A stretch of 64,000 nucleotides of DNA from Nostoc sp. CCCryo 231-06 (GCA_023522315.1 JAHCSU010000096.1:1-64000); one strand, 5' to 3'; shown: positions 1 through 8,553, counted from the first letter of the stretch. Translations and numbers: made by a program. The notes: generated by a model not told the origin, from the sequence alone.

Positions 1-19
1 TAACTCTACTACGGCAGCC

Positions 20-796
20 CTATCTCTTCATACTCTTTTTTTGGCTAAGGTATTGCGCTGTTAATAAATTTTGTTCAATATATGTGGCTTGAACAAAAGC
101 TTGAAAAATTCTTTCATGATGGGGATCGTTAACTGAAAGCTCTGGATGCCATTGCACACCAATTGCCCAAGGGTGATGTTCATGTTCCACTGCTTCAATT
201 ACCCCATCTTCTGGGGCATGGGCTACAACACGCCAACCATCTGGGACTTTGTGTACTGCTTGGTGATGCCAAGAAACTACCGATATGTGAGTATTCTGAA
301 CAAACTTAGCTAGACGGCTTTCTCCATTTATTTTGACTAAATGTTCTGTGGGTAAACGCTTTCCAGGTTCAGGATCTATCCGATGTAATACTGAATTACC
401 ATAAACCTCTGGGACGTGGGGAATGAGAGTACCGCCAGAAGCAACGATGAGAATTTGTAAACCTCGGCAGATACCTAACACAGGTAAATGATGTTGCATA
501 GCATATTTGGCTAATTGCAATTCAAAAGCATCGCGATCGCTATCTATAGAATAAATACTGGGGTGATCTAAACCTTCATACCACACAGGGTTAATGTCTC
601 CACCACCGGATATGATTAAACCATCCAAAGGCTCTAATAATATCGCCGGGTCAGTTTCACCGGGTGGTAATAATATAGGAGTACCACCTGCGGCGCGGAC
701 TGCATCTATATAAACACTTGGCAAAGAAAACGGTAATGCTTCTTGCCGACCGTAGGTTGTAATGCCAATCAACGCCTTTCGAGACCTTCTACTCAT
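20..796 (-). CDS. Class I glutamine amidotransferase-like hydrolase (peptidase C26, gamma-glutamyl-GABA hydrolase type)
   Basis: The 258-aa protein has the C26/PuuD-type layout: a substrate-loop motif ISGGGDINP near residues 62-70, the nucleophile elbow LGICRGLQ with Cys at about 110, and the catalytic His-Glu pair in WHPE at about 216-219. The family hydrolyses gamma-glutamyl amide bonds in the cytosol, for example gamma-glutamyl-GABA in polyamine breakdown. The actual substrate cannot be read from the sequence. The ATG overlaps the last 8 bases of the upstream STAND/WD40 gene on the same strand (ATGAGTAG), so the two genes are probably translationally coupled. No polyamine-pathway genes are nearby. 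The triad residues are intact, so activity is likely. Confidence 0.85.
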   Translation of the reverse strand: MSRRSRKALIGITTYGRQEALPFSLPSVYIDAVRAAGGTPILLPPGETDPAILLEPLDGLIISGGGDINPVWYEGLDHPSIYSIDSDRDAFELQLAKYAMQHHLPVLGICRGLQILIVASGGTLIPHVPEVYGNSVLHRIDPEPGKRLPTEHLVKINGESRLAKFVQNTHISVVSWHHQAVHKVPDGWRVVAHAPEDGVIEAVEHEHHPWAIGVQWHPELSVNDPHHERIFQAFVQATYIEQNLLTAQYLSQKKSMKR

Positions 797-3700
797 CGTT
801 TTTCTTTGCTCCTAGGGTTTTTAAAGTTTTAATTTGAGCTTCTGTGAGATTCACTGCACCTGTGATATCCATCCCTTCACAGAGTCTGGGAGACCTGAGT
901 GTTTTTTTCAACTCTCCTGTTTCTGTATCCCAAAGTATAATAGTGCCATCTTCACTACTACTAGCAAGAGTTTGACCATCAGCACTAAAGACTACAGACC
1001 AGATTCTTTCTTGATGTCCGGTCAAAGTTTGGTAGAGTTTAGCGGTTTTGATATCCCAAATTTCAATGATTGGGTTTCCCCCTGCACTTGCCACAAAACG
1101 ACCTTTAGGGCTAAAAGCCACAGTCCGCACCCAACCAGTTTCTCCTTTCAAGGTTTGGATACACTTACCTGTAGTTACATCCCAGAGCTTAATCGTGTGG
1201 TCTTCGCTACCACTCACAAGGGTATTACCATCTGGACTAAAACGTACAGACCGCACCCATCCATCATGACCAAAGAGAGTGTTAAGGCATTTACCTGTAT
1301 CTACATCCCACAATTTGATTGTGCAGTCTTCGCTACCACTAGCTAAGATGCTGCTATCTGGACTAAAAGTTACAGACCAGAGCCAGTTTTTATGATTCTC
1401 TTGAGTTTGGCGATATTCACCTGAGTGAATATTCCATATTCTTAATATTTTGTCATCGCCACCACTGGCTAAATAACGACCATCTGGACTAAAAGCCACA
1501 GTCAAAATGCGATCAAAATGGTCTACTAAAGTTTTGCGATGTTGACCAGTTTGAGTATCCCATAATCTGATAGTTTGGTCGTCACTACCACTGGCAATCA
1601 TACTACTGTCAGGACTCAAGGCAACTGCGCGTATTCTATTGGTATGCCCTACCAAAGATTTACTTTCACCTGTATCTAAGTTCCAGAGTTTAATAGTTTT
1701 ATCGTCATTGCCACTAATTAAGATGTTACTACTGGGATGAAAAACTAGAGACCAAGCCCAATCTGTGTAACCTTGAAGAGTTTTGAGACATTCACCTGTA
1801 TGAGTATCCCAAAATTTCACAGTTTTGTCATCGCTACTACTGATTAAAGTTTTACCTTCAGGATCGGTAAAGGTAACAGACCAAACTTTTTCTGTATGTT
1901 CTGATAAAGTCCGGTAGCGTTTGTTAGCATCAATATCCCACAAAATTACCTTATGGTCTTCACTGGCACTAGCCAAAATGCGAGAATTTGGTTCTGGGCT
2001 AAATGCTAGCGATCGCACTCTTTGCGTATGTCCTGGTAAAGTTTGGAGATACTTGCCGCTATGAATATCCCAGAGCCTAATGGTATGGTCATCACTACCA
2101 CTGGCTAAAATCTTACCATCAGAACTAAAGGCAACTGTACGTACCCGCGCTGTATGTTGTCCTTCCAGAGTTCTTATGTAATTTCCCGTGTGTGCATCCC
2201 ACAAAATTACTGTTCTGTCACTACTACCACTAGCTAAAATTTTGCCATCTGGACTAAAAGCAACTCCACGTACCCAATGAGTATGTTTTTCGAGAATTTT
2301 CCAGCATTCAGCAGTATGAACATTCCATAGTCTAACTGTTTTATCTTCGCTACTACTAGCTACTGTTTTTCCATCTGGGCTAAATGCTACTGACCAGACT
2401 CTTTCTTTATGTCCTTGTAACGATCTCAAAAATTGACCAGTTGTGGTATTCCATAATCTGACGGTTTTATCGTCACTACCACTTACTAAGATTTCTCCAT
2501 CAGGACTAAAAGCCACCGATCTAATCCAATTTGTATGCCCTTCTAAAGTTAAAAGTTGATGACCTTTAGCATCTCTGAGGCGAATTTCACTTTTGGTATC
2601 ACCCAAGGCAATCATCGATTTTTTAGAGTTATACGCCACTGCTAAAACAATCCCAAAGGACTCTGTAAACCGTGTTTTGTTTAAATCTGCATTAACAAAT
2701 TTTACATCACGTAAATCTGCTCCTCTTAAATATGCCTGCCATACCGTGAAATTGGATAAATCAAGCCCAGATAAATTGTAGTTATGATAGCGTAATAAAT
2801 CTAAAATATTACCCACAAGATATCCTTTGGGTAAATCCCTAATTTTTTGCTTTTGCTCCTCCAGGAATTTAACTAGTTTTGTATCTAACTCATTAAGATT
2901 TTTAGCAATTGGTTTAATAATTAATTGCATCTGGCTATTTCTTACATAGTCTTGAGCAGTAGCTTTGGCTAAGGCAAATCTATTAAAAAATTGCATCTGT
3001 CCAGAATTTAGCTCTTTACTTACCTGCCGAATCAGAATACCAGTCATATATTCCAGTACGACATTTTGCAGAGTAAATTTACCATCAACGGCTTCAATTA
3101 ATGAGAATCGTTTCAGGTTTTCTAAGGCATTAATTACATCAAAATATATCGGTTTTTCGGTAATATCCTCAAATAACTCCATAGCAGATACTGGCTCTCG
3201 ATTAATTGCCAACCAGTACATAATTTCTTGTTCTAGTTCTGTCAGATGGGTAAATTGCTGCTCTAATAAACTTTCTATTCCCACAAACGGTGTCAAGGTA
3301 ATTTCTTGAGATAAAAATTCCGAAACATTTCCGCTAAATAAATCTTGAATAAAAGTAGAGACTATTTTTAAGGCTAAAGGATTACCACTGTATAATCTTA
3401 CTAGTTTTTGTATTTCCTGGTCTGTACCAGTAAGCTTTTTAGCCTCCAAGATTTTCATTACTTCTAAATCTTTTAAACCTTGGAGTGGTAAATAACAAAT
3501 TAGCAAATTTTCACCTTCTTGCAGAGCAATTTTTTTCGGTTTTATCCGACTTGTAAATACTAAACAACTTTGGTGATGTAATTCTCCGATCCGCTGAATT
3601 AAAATACTATAGTCTTGATATTCATCACGGTATTGTTCTGCATGGGAGCCATCCGCCAGGATTGATTCAAAATTATCTAAAATTAATAAACAACGGGAAG

Positions 3701-4334
3701 ACCTCAAGTGTTCCAGCAGCCGGGTGATTTTTTCATGAATATTACATGTAGTATTAATTTCTTCTTGATTCGACAAAAATTTAATGATCCCATTCAGTAT
3801 TGTCTCTAACTTGGGAGCCTCCCGGAGACTACGCCAGATAATATAATCAAAATCTGACTTTAATTGTGCCGCTAATTTCACGGATAAAGCGGTTTTTCCG
3901 AGTCCACCCATTCCGAGCAACCCCACAATCCGACACCGTTCGTTGACAATCCATTGTCGGAGAGTAGCTAATTCCTCGGTACGTCCGTAAAAAGTGACAG
4001 TATCCGGTGCTTCTCCTAAATCTTGTTTACTGTTGGAGGAGCTTTTCTCAGCCACAGGAACTATCTGATGAGAGGTTCCGTTGATGAGTTCTGGTTTGTA
4101 TTTAGCAAATAATGTGACTAATTCGGATTTTTTAGTGACATCAAATGCTCTATATAGTCTTTCTAGGTACTTTCTGACTGTCGCTGGCTGAATAAGCAGA
4201 ACTTGAGCGATCGCTTCGTCTAACTCCCCAGCCAAAACTAAACGCAACACCTCTTGGCGACGTGGCGTTAGTTTATCGAAGGTTTCATTCAACTGTTGTT
4301 GATTCATATCGTTTGGCGGCTTTCCACCTAACAT
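789..4334 (-). CDS. STAND NTPase: LuxR-type HTH, NB-ARC, pentapeptide-like segment and 14 WD40 repeats
   Basis: The 1181-aa protein starts with a LuxR/GerE-like helix-turn-helix (LTPRRQEVLRLVLAG, residues 22-66). An NB-ARC ATPase follows, with Walker A GMGGLGKTA at 141-149 and Walker B LLILDNFE near 215. Then come a helical sensor region, a short pentapeptide-like stretch (LSGLDLSNF, LRGADLRDV) and about 14 WD40 repeats, most ending in (L/I)W(D/N), enough for two seven-bladed propellers. STAND proteins are ligand-triggered ATPase switches: the propellers sense, and here an N-terminal HTH would be the output. The stop codon lies inside the start of the downstream hydrolase gene. ATG 4334 is used; ATG 4307 is an alternative. 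What it senses or regulates is unknown. Confidence 0.9.
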   Translation of the reverse strand: MLGGKPPNDMNQQQLNETFDKLTPRRQEVLRLVLAGELDEAIAQVLLIQPATVRKYLERLYRAFDVTKKSELVTLFAKYKPELINGTSHQIVPVAEKSSSNSKQDLGEAPDTVTFYGRTEELATLRQWIVNERCRIVGLLGMGGLGKTALSVKLAAQLKSDFDYIIWRSLREAPKLETILNGIIKFLSNQEEINTTCNIHEKITRLLEHLRSSRCLLILDNFESILADGSHAEQYRDEYQDYSILIQRIGELHHQSCLVFTSRIKPKKIALQEGENLLICYLPLQGLKDLEVMKILEAKKLTGTDQEIQKLVRLYSGNPLALKIVSTFIQDLFSGNVSEFLSQEITLTPFVGIESLLEQQFTHLTELEQEIMYWLAINREPVSAMELFEDITEKPIYFDVINALENLKRFSLIEAVDGKFTLQNVVLEYMTGILIRQVSKELNSGQMQFFNRFALAKATAQDYVRNSQMQLIIKPIAKNLNELDTKLVKFLEEQKQKIRDLPKGYLVGNILDLLRYHNYNLSGLDLSNFTVWQAYLRGADLRDVKFVNADLNKTRFTESFGIVLAVAYNSKKSMIALGDTKSEIRLRDAKGHQLLTLEGHTNWIRSVAFSPDGEILVSGSDDKTVRLWNTTTGQFLRSLQGHKERVWSVAFSPDGKTVASSSEDKTVRLWNVHTAECWKILEKHTHWVRGVAFSPDGKILASGSSDRTVILWDAHTGNYIRTLEGQHTARVRTVAFSSDGKILASGSDDHTIRLWDIHSGKYLQTLPGHTQRVRSLAFSPEPNSRILASASEDHKVILWDIDANKRYRTLSEHTEKVWSVTFTDPEGKTLISSSDDKTVKFWDTHTGECLKTLQGYTDWAWSLVFHPSSNILISGNDDKTIKLWNLDTGESKSLVGHTNRIRAVALSPDSSMIASGSDDQTIRLWDTQTGQHRKTLVDHFDRILTVAFSPDGRYLASGGDDKILRIWNIHSGEYRQTQENHKNWLWSVTFSPDSSILASGSEDCTIKLWDVDTGKCLNTLFGHDGWVRSVRFSPDGNTLVSGSEDHTIKLWDVTTGKCIQTLKGETGWVRTVAFSPKGRFVASAGGNPIIEIWDIKTAKLYQTLTGHQERIWSVVFSADGQTLASSSEDGTIILWDTETGELKKTLRSPRLCEGMDITGAVNLTEAQIKTLKTLGAKKNDE

Positions 4335-4791
4335 CCGATTTAGTGACTAAGAATAGCTTACAATCTAAAAGCTTTTGTGACACTTGTCACTTGTACGGAA
4401 ATCTTGATTTTTTGAGATACTCAATTGATGGGGAATGTGGAATATAGTAACGTGCTGATTGCTAAGGAGCCTTGAGCCAAAAGGCTTTGAGCAATCTACA
4501 CTCTGCTGGCGTATTTCACTACAGCCATACAAATAAAATTTTTCGCTTAACTGCTTGACAGTAATCGGATAGCCATGAGATAGTTCTATACATGAGACAG
4601 TTGTCACATATTACGACACCTGGTTCCTGGAAAAACACAATTAAAAACTGCCCACTCAATCATGTAAGCAAATCCCCTGGTAGATTCCTGTTCACAAAGG
4701 TGACACCTTTCTTTTTAGCAATTGAACGGTTGACACATTTGTAATTTTTAACTGAGAGTCTAGCACTGGTCTAGCATAAGGTTTCGTAACT
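4335..4791. promoter_or_regulatory. Divergent intergenic region with repeated GTGACA/TGTCAC boxes
   Basis: No gene is visible in these 457 bases; the track ORFs at 4365-4607 and 4771-4956 have no family-like sequence. The region separates the STAND gene from the rightward small gene. It holds GTGACACTTGTCAC at 4377-4390, TTGTCAC at 4601-4607, the 15-base palindrome AAAGGTGACACCTTT at 4696-4710, and TTGACAC at 4730-4736. The shared GTGACA/TGTCAC core suggests a protein-binding site, possibly for the HTH of the neighbouring STAND protein; this is inference. No convincing -10/-35 pair can be assigned. Confidence 0.4.
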
Positions 4792-5082
4792 ATGCCCAGA
4801 GAAACTAGCGAAGCGAATGAAGTTGACAGAATTGTGACTCAGCTGCTGGTAATTCTTCTTACTTGTTGGCATGAGACTGGATTCGGTCACATAGAAGTTA
4901 AAAGCGAACGAATTAAGCGTGGTCAAATTGTGGTGACTATCATGGGTTCTACCCACTATCGATATGTCATCAATAACGAGGATTTACAAAATTGGTTGAT
5001 GGATGAGAAGAAATCGGATTACGCTACAAGTGAAGCGCAAATTCTAACACAATTGAATAAGTATCAGCAAACAACAGAATAA
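4792..5082 (+). CDS. Small hypothetical protein (96 aa)
   Basis: A 96-aa soluble protein with no signal peptide or membrane segment and an alternating hydrophobic/charged pattern (GHIEVKSERIKRGQIVVTIMGS). I do not recognise a family. The ATG has AAGG about 9 bases upstream and opens a well-behaved reading frame that ends before a strong terminator at 5205-5239, which supports a real gene. It is divergent from the STAND gene and may share its control region. Confidence 0.55.
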   Translation: MPRETSEANEVDRIVTQLLVILLTCWHETGFGHIEVKSERIKRGQIVVTIMGSTHYRYVINNEDLQNWLMDEKKSDYATSEAQILTQLNKYQQTTE

Positions 5083-5204
5083 TTAGATATTCTTCTCAAA
5101 AATAAGTAAAGCTTAGGTATAGTTGTGACGACTAACCAATAGCAAGATGAAGAAAATACAGTCGAAAATATGCAACCCCTAGCCATGATAAATGTGATTT
5201 TTAC

Positions 5205-5239
5205 AAGGCAGGAAAAGTTTATCTAACTTTTCCTGCCTT
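5205..5239 (+). terminator. Intrinsic terminator
   Basis: A 15-bp inverted repeat (AAGGCAGGAAAAGTT / AACTTTTCCTGCCTT) with a 5-base loop, followed by ATATTTT. It lies downstream of the 4792-5082 gene and just before the next gene, and probably ends transcription of the first. Confidence 0.75.
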
Positions 5240-5298
5240 ATATTTTAAGGGGTGATTGATTGATAGAAAAAGTTAGCAAATTTTTGGAGAGCATAAGT

Positions 5299-5541
5299 AT
5301 GAAAACTCAACAAGAAAATAAAAATAACTTCTTATTTCGGTTAGCCTCAAGATTTTTAAAATACCTGCTACTGTTTGTATTTGGCTTGGCGATTACCTTT
5401 GTTATTTCTAGTATTGTGGGATTAGGGGGTGTGACTCAAATGCTGTTACCTGTGATTGCAGACTTGTTGGCAAAATTGACTATTATTCTAATATGTTTGT
5501 TTGCCGCCGCCATAATTATTGAGTCTTTACTAAAAAAATAA
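5299..5541 (+). CDS. Small two-TM membrane protein
   Basis: An 80-aa protein with two hydrophobic helices (LLLFVFGLAITFVISSIVGL and LTIILICLFAAAIIIESLL), a basic N-terminus and a KK tail, so probably an inner-membrane or thylakoid protein. The track start is TTG 5260; ATG 5299 is preferred because GGAG at 5286-5289 is well spaced before it. I do not recognise a family. It lies directly after a terminator, so it has its own promoter or read-through expression. Confidence 0.55.
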   Translation: MKTQQENKNNFLFRLASRFLKYLLLFVFGLAITFVISSIVGLGGVTQMLLPVIADLLAKLTIILICLFAAAIIIESLLKK

Positions 5542-5607
5542 ATTGATCGGCATCTCATAGATGGCTAATGATTCAATACCGTTCAGTTAAGGCTAAAAAT
5601 CAATATC

Positions 5608-5692
5608 CATGTAGGTTGAATTGAGCAATAAAATTCCACCTATGCGAAGCTTAATGTTTTGCACTCCGCTCTATCCAACCTACAATATACTT
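5608..5692. repeat. Inverted-repeat element (GTAGGTTG ... CAACCTAC)
   Basis: TGTAGGTTGAATTGAGC at the left and CTATCCAACCTACA at the right form terminal inverted repeats around about 55 bases. No coding potential. It resembles the short palindromic interspersed repeats common in cyanobacterial intergenic DNA. Confidence 0.5.
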
Positions 5693-5720
5693 GACTTTGA
5701 CTGAAATGTATTGCAATGCA

Positions 5721-5817
5721 CTAGTACCGCAAGGCGGAAGTCAAAAGTCAAAATGAATACAGTGTAGGCGTTTCGTTGATTTGGAATGGGTTGTTTATTT
5801 CCGCCACGCTGTACTAG
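5721..5817. repeat. MITE-like element with CTAGTAC termini
   Basis: A 97-base element starting CTAGTACCGCAAGGCGGAA and ending TTCCGCCACGCTGTACTAG, so the ends are imperfect inverted repeats of about 19 bases. It contains no ORF and lies in the 5542-5966 gap that otherwise shows no gene. This is a non-autonomous mobile-element signature. Confidence 0.6.
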
Positions 5818-5966
5818 GAGGCCAAAACTATCTTAGTTTGATTGGCATTACTATGAACTAGAAGCAGAAGTATTGAATCTTAAGATTTTAAGGTCGTAGC
5901 CAAGTTATGTATTGGCAGATGCTGAATATTGAGGGTGCGGTTGATGAAACCAAACGGATCAGAAGT

Positions 5967-6281
5967 ATGAAATTTAAATCCTCTGCACAATCCATGAATA
6001 ACAAACCAACTCCTAGTGATCATTCCACAATCGAACTATCCATTACCCAAGAACGCTTGCGCCAAGCACGTTACAGTTTTAACCTGTCCTTGATTGCCAC
6101 CACAGTATCTTTCTTTATTGGCTTTGTAGGCGCTGGGCTAATTTTGTCAAATAAAATTCCAGAAGGAACTGTTGCTGCTGCTGGAGGTTTGGTTTCAAGT
6201 GTACGTTGCATTCAACTTGCTAAGGACGCAAACGATAGACTTGACAAGATTTTAGCAGAAATAAAGAACGAAAAAAATTAA
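5967..6281 (+). CDS. Cyanobacterial TRADD-N-associated 2-TM domain protein
   Basis: The core ITQERLRQARYSFNLSLIATTVSFFIGFVGAGLIL...VAAAGGLVSSVRCIQLAKDANDRLDKI matches my memory of the cyanobacterial TRADD-N-associated 2TM domain (a helix, two membrane helices, then a conserved polar helix). The family is usually linked to STAND/death-like conflict and signalling systems and is thought to act at the membrane, possibly as a pore or anchor. Here it stands alone without the TRADD-N domain. The track start 5907 adds an atypical leader; ATG 5967 (104 aa) or 5994 is more likely. A STAND gene lies 1.6 kb away on the other strand. Family assignment is moderately secure; function is inference. Confidence 0.7.
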   Translation: MKFKSSAQSMNNKPTPSDHSTIELSITQERLRQARYSFNLSLIATTVSFFIGFVGAGLILSNKIPEGTVAAAGGLVSSVRCIQLAKDANDRLDKILAEIKNEKN

Positions 6282-6349
6282 ATGCTAAAATCATGGGATT
6301 GACTTCCCCTCCGCAACTATACCAATTAGCGATCGCTCAACTGAGAGCA

Positions 6350-6377
6350 TCCACTTTTTGCGATCGCAAAAAGTGGA
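6350..6377. repeat. 28-bp perfect palindrome centred on HIP1
   Basis: The right half of TCCACTTTTTGCGATCGCAAAAAGTGGA is the exact reverse complement of the left half, with the HIP1 octamer TGCGATCGCA core at the centre. It lies in a gene-free stretch (6282-6680) with two more GCGATCGC sites and the smaller palindrome TATGCCTGCCGCAGGCATA. Confidence 0.8.
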
Positions 6378-6680
6378 CAAGACCCTTAATCCTGGTTAAG
6401 TCGTCACCCCAAGCAGGTATCGCCATTTCCAGTAACAAAACTTTATAGGTAGAAGCACAGGACAAGCAGGTAGCTATGCCTGCCGCAGGCATAGCGATCG
6501 CCTTAGAAAATACCCAAGGCGAAACACTTTTTAAATATTCTGAGCAATTGACAATTAATTTTTTTTGAGAGTGCCTTCAGGTATAAGCAACTTTTTTAGC
6601 AGTTTCTGTTCTCGTAAATTATACGCGAACAAATAATTCTTTACTCCACCACCTATTTTCCCTTAACCGAGCAGTATTGA

Positions 6681-6770
6681 GAGGAGCGTGCCTTTCGTGT
6701 TGCTTGGAGTGCTGTGAAACGCGATTACGAAAAAGGCAACGATGGGCAGTGGCACAAAAAGCTAGAATAG
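6681..6770 (+). pseudogene. ChaB-family remnant (C-terminal end)
   Basis: In this frame the DNA reads EERAFRVAWSAVKRDYEKGNDGQWHKKLE and then a stop, which matches the conserved C-terminal half of ChaB-family proteins (VAWAAVKxKYEKxxDGxW). The codon just before is TGA, and no start or N-terminal half can be read in frame. Upstream, another frame reads RAVLR, suggesting a frameshift plus 5' loss. ChaB proteins are small and often associated with stress or cation-transport genes. The next gene is a stress-protein-like membrane protein. Confidence 0.65.
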
Positions 6771-6836
6771 CTGGGATGGTAATTAAGCCGTTTGATTAAT
6801 TTTGCACAAAAAAACTTTGTTAAAAAGGAAATCCTT

Positions 6837-7370
6837 ATGAATTACCTTGTTGCAGTTTTACCAGATCGAATACAAGTAGAAGCCGCCTACTCTGCTCTGG
6901 AAAAAGCCGGCTTGCCAACTTCACAAGTCAATATTTTGGGCGATGGTTATTTAAGCGCTGATGAATTTGGACTAATTGATCCCGACAAGCAAGCCCGCAA
7001 ACAATCAAATCGGCTCTTGGGGGGGCTTGTACTCTTTGGATTTGTTGCAGGTTATGCCTTCAACCATCTCACAGAAGTTGAAATATTTCCCCAGTTTGCT
7101 CGATTTGGCAATGAATTTCTTGCTGGGATCTTAGGAGCTATAGGCGGTGCTTTGGGCGCTGGTTTAATCGGTCGAAGTGTCGGGTTAACAGTTAGCAGTG
7201 GCGATGCTTTACCTTATCGTAACCGTCTGAATGCTGGTAAATACTTAATTGCAGTTACCGGAAATGAGGATTTAATACGCGAAGCTACACGCGTACTGCG
7301 TCAATTTGAACCAGAAAATATTCAAGGCTATACAGATTATTCACAAAAGAGCAAACTTGTGGGGAATTAA
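6837..7370 (+). CDS. Membrane protein resembling general-stress GlsB/17M-type proteins
   Basis: A 177-aa protein with an N-terminal alpha/beta segment (MNYLVAVLPDRIQVEAAYSALEKAGLPTSQVNIL), a central glycine-rich two-helix hydrophobic region (LLGGLVLFGFVAGYAF and FLAGILGAIGGALGAGLIG) and a C-terminal segment (KYLIAVTGNEDLIREATRVLRQF) that echoes the N-terminal fold. This is the layout of the general-stress 17M-like family. ATG 6837 is chosen over the track start 6792 because AAAGGAAA lies directly upstream and homology-like sequence begins there. Exact function unknown. Confidence 0.65.
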   Translation: MNYLVAVLPDRIQVEAAYSALEKAGLPTSQVNILGDGYLSADEFGLIDPDKQARKQSNRLLGGLVLFGFVAGYAFNHLTEVEIFPQFARFGNEFLAGILGAIGGALGAGLIGRSVGLTVSSGDALPYRNRLNAGKYLIAVTGNEDLIREATRVLRQFEPENIQGYTDYSQKSKLVGN

Positions 7371-7457
7371 GCCAAAATTTTTGAGTTCTAAATGTGCAAT
7401 TTTTCTATTAGATTTCTAAAAAAGCTAATCTACATCGGGTTCAACGCCGAGCGATGT

Positions 7458-8201
7458 CTAACGACAAGCCACTTCGTGTCTACGCAATTGTGCAATCAAC
7501 CGTTCAGCCCGTTGTTTTTCTTTTTCAGCCCGTTGACTTTCTTGTTCTGTAGAAGTCAATACCCAGCAGCCTGTCCAATCATACCAGGGTAACCAGGGCT
7601 GTTCTACATCTTGATAGCGTCCCCGCCACACACCCAATCCTAATTCTAGTTCTGGTATCCAAAAGCGTTGCTCTGACAGTGCTATCTCAGCATAACGACC
7701 ACCATCTAATTTAAATACTCTTAACTCATATTTATAGCGATCAAATACTACATAATAAGGAACACGCAGAATCTGCTCATATACTTCCCATTTTCCTGGT
7801 GGTTGCTTGATATCCCGCAATGTCTGCCCTAAGTCTTCCTTTTCAGTACCTGGAGACAGCAACTCAACCACAATAAAAGGATGAACTCCCTCTTGCCAAA
7901 CGACATAACTTAAGCGTAAATCTCGTTGTTCGTAGAGACGGGAAACACCTAAAACGGCAAACCAATCTGGTCGTTTATGCCACAGTGGATGGCGCGGGTC
8001 ATAATAAAGATTCAGATCGCTAGCAACAAATATCTGGTCGCTAGGGTAATTCTGTGGACGAAAGGTTTCGTCTAACAGACGAGGTTGCAATAAATGAAAC
8101 TGATCGGGCAAACCAGGCTCCTCAGGATCTTCACTGGGAAGATCATACATGGTCGGCAATACATCTTTTGGCGATCGCGGCGGGTCGGTTTGATACATCA
8201 T
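7458..8201 (-). CDS. Uma2-type (DUF820) endonuclease-fold protein
   Basis: A 247-aa protein with the cyanobacterial Uma2/DUF820 pattern: SDQIFVASDLNLYYDP, KRPDWFAVLGV, FIVVELLSPGTEKEDLG and YYVVFDRYKYELRVFKL. The fold is PD-(D/E)xK-like with Asp in PDW and Glu in VEL as likely active-site residues. The usual C-terminal coiled coil (EQESQRAEKEKQRAERLIAQL) is present but stops early at RRHEVACR, so the end may be slightly truncated. The cellular role of this abundant family is not established. Confidence 0.8.
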   Translation of the reverse strand: MMYQTDPPRSPKDVLPTMYDLPSEDPEEPGLPDQFHLLQPRLLDETFRPQNYPSDQIFVASDLNLYYDPRHPLWHKRPDWFAVLGVSRLYEQRDLRLSYVVWQEGVHPFIVVELLSPGTEKEDLGQTLRDIKQPPGKWEVYEQILRVPYYVVFDRYKYELRVFKLDGGRYAEIALSEQRFWIPELELGLGVWRGRYQDVEQPWLPWYDWTGCWVLTSTEQESQRAEKEKQRAERLIAQLRRHEVACR

Positions 8202-8234
8202 AAAGTAATCCTGATGATGAAACTCTCAGTTCTA

Positions 8235-8465
8235 TTATGATTCAAACAAGACTAAGCCATACTTCTCACCAGTAGGCAAAAAGCCAATTCCTCGATAAAC
8301 TGCTTGGTTATTATGACCTGTAAACAAGATAGCGCGTTTTACTAAGAGCGATCGCGCATCTACCAACGAGCCTGCTACCAAAACCCAATGCATAGCCGTA
8401 GCTTGACGGGCTTCAATTATGCGATCGCAAGCAGGTCTTAAACTGGGAGTATCGGTGTGTTGCAA
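8235..8465 (-). pseudogene. Probable GNAT acetyltransferase C-terminal remnant
   Basis: The last 35 residues (AILFTGHNNQAVYRGIGFLPTGEKYGLVLF) resemble the final strand-helix-strand of GNAT acetyltransferases (LFTxxxNxxAxxxYxxxGFxxxGxYxLVLF), with a short gap between NNQA and VYRGIGF. The preceding residues do not look like a GNAT core, and no acetyl-CoA loop (Q/RxxGxG/A) is visible. It is best read as the tail of a decayed gene. It could also be an unrelated small ORF. Confidence 0.4.
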
Positions 8466-8553
8466 GAGAAATTCTTCTAGCGATACTTCTTCTTCTCTTG
8501 CCGGACTTTGGATTTTTTCAGAAGTTGTTAATTATTATAATAACAATAATTAA

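Noticed and set aside
834-1346. Plus-strand ORF of 170 aa
   Set aside because: Antisense to the WD40 repeats of the STAND gene; repeated codon patterns keep the opposite frame open.
4365-4607. 80-aa minus-strand ORF upstream of the STAND gene
   Set aside because: No family-like sequence and lies over palindromic control sites; better read as promoter region.
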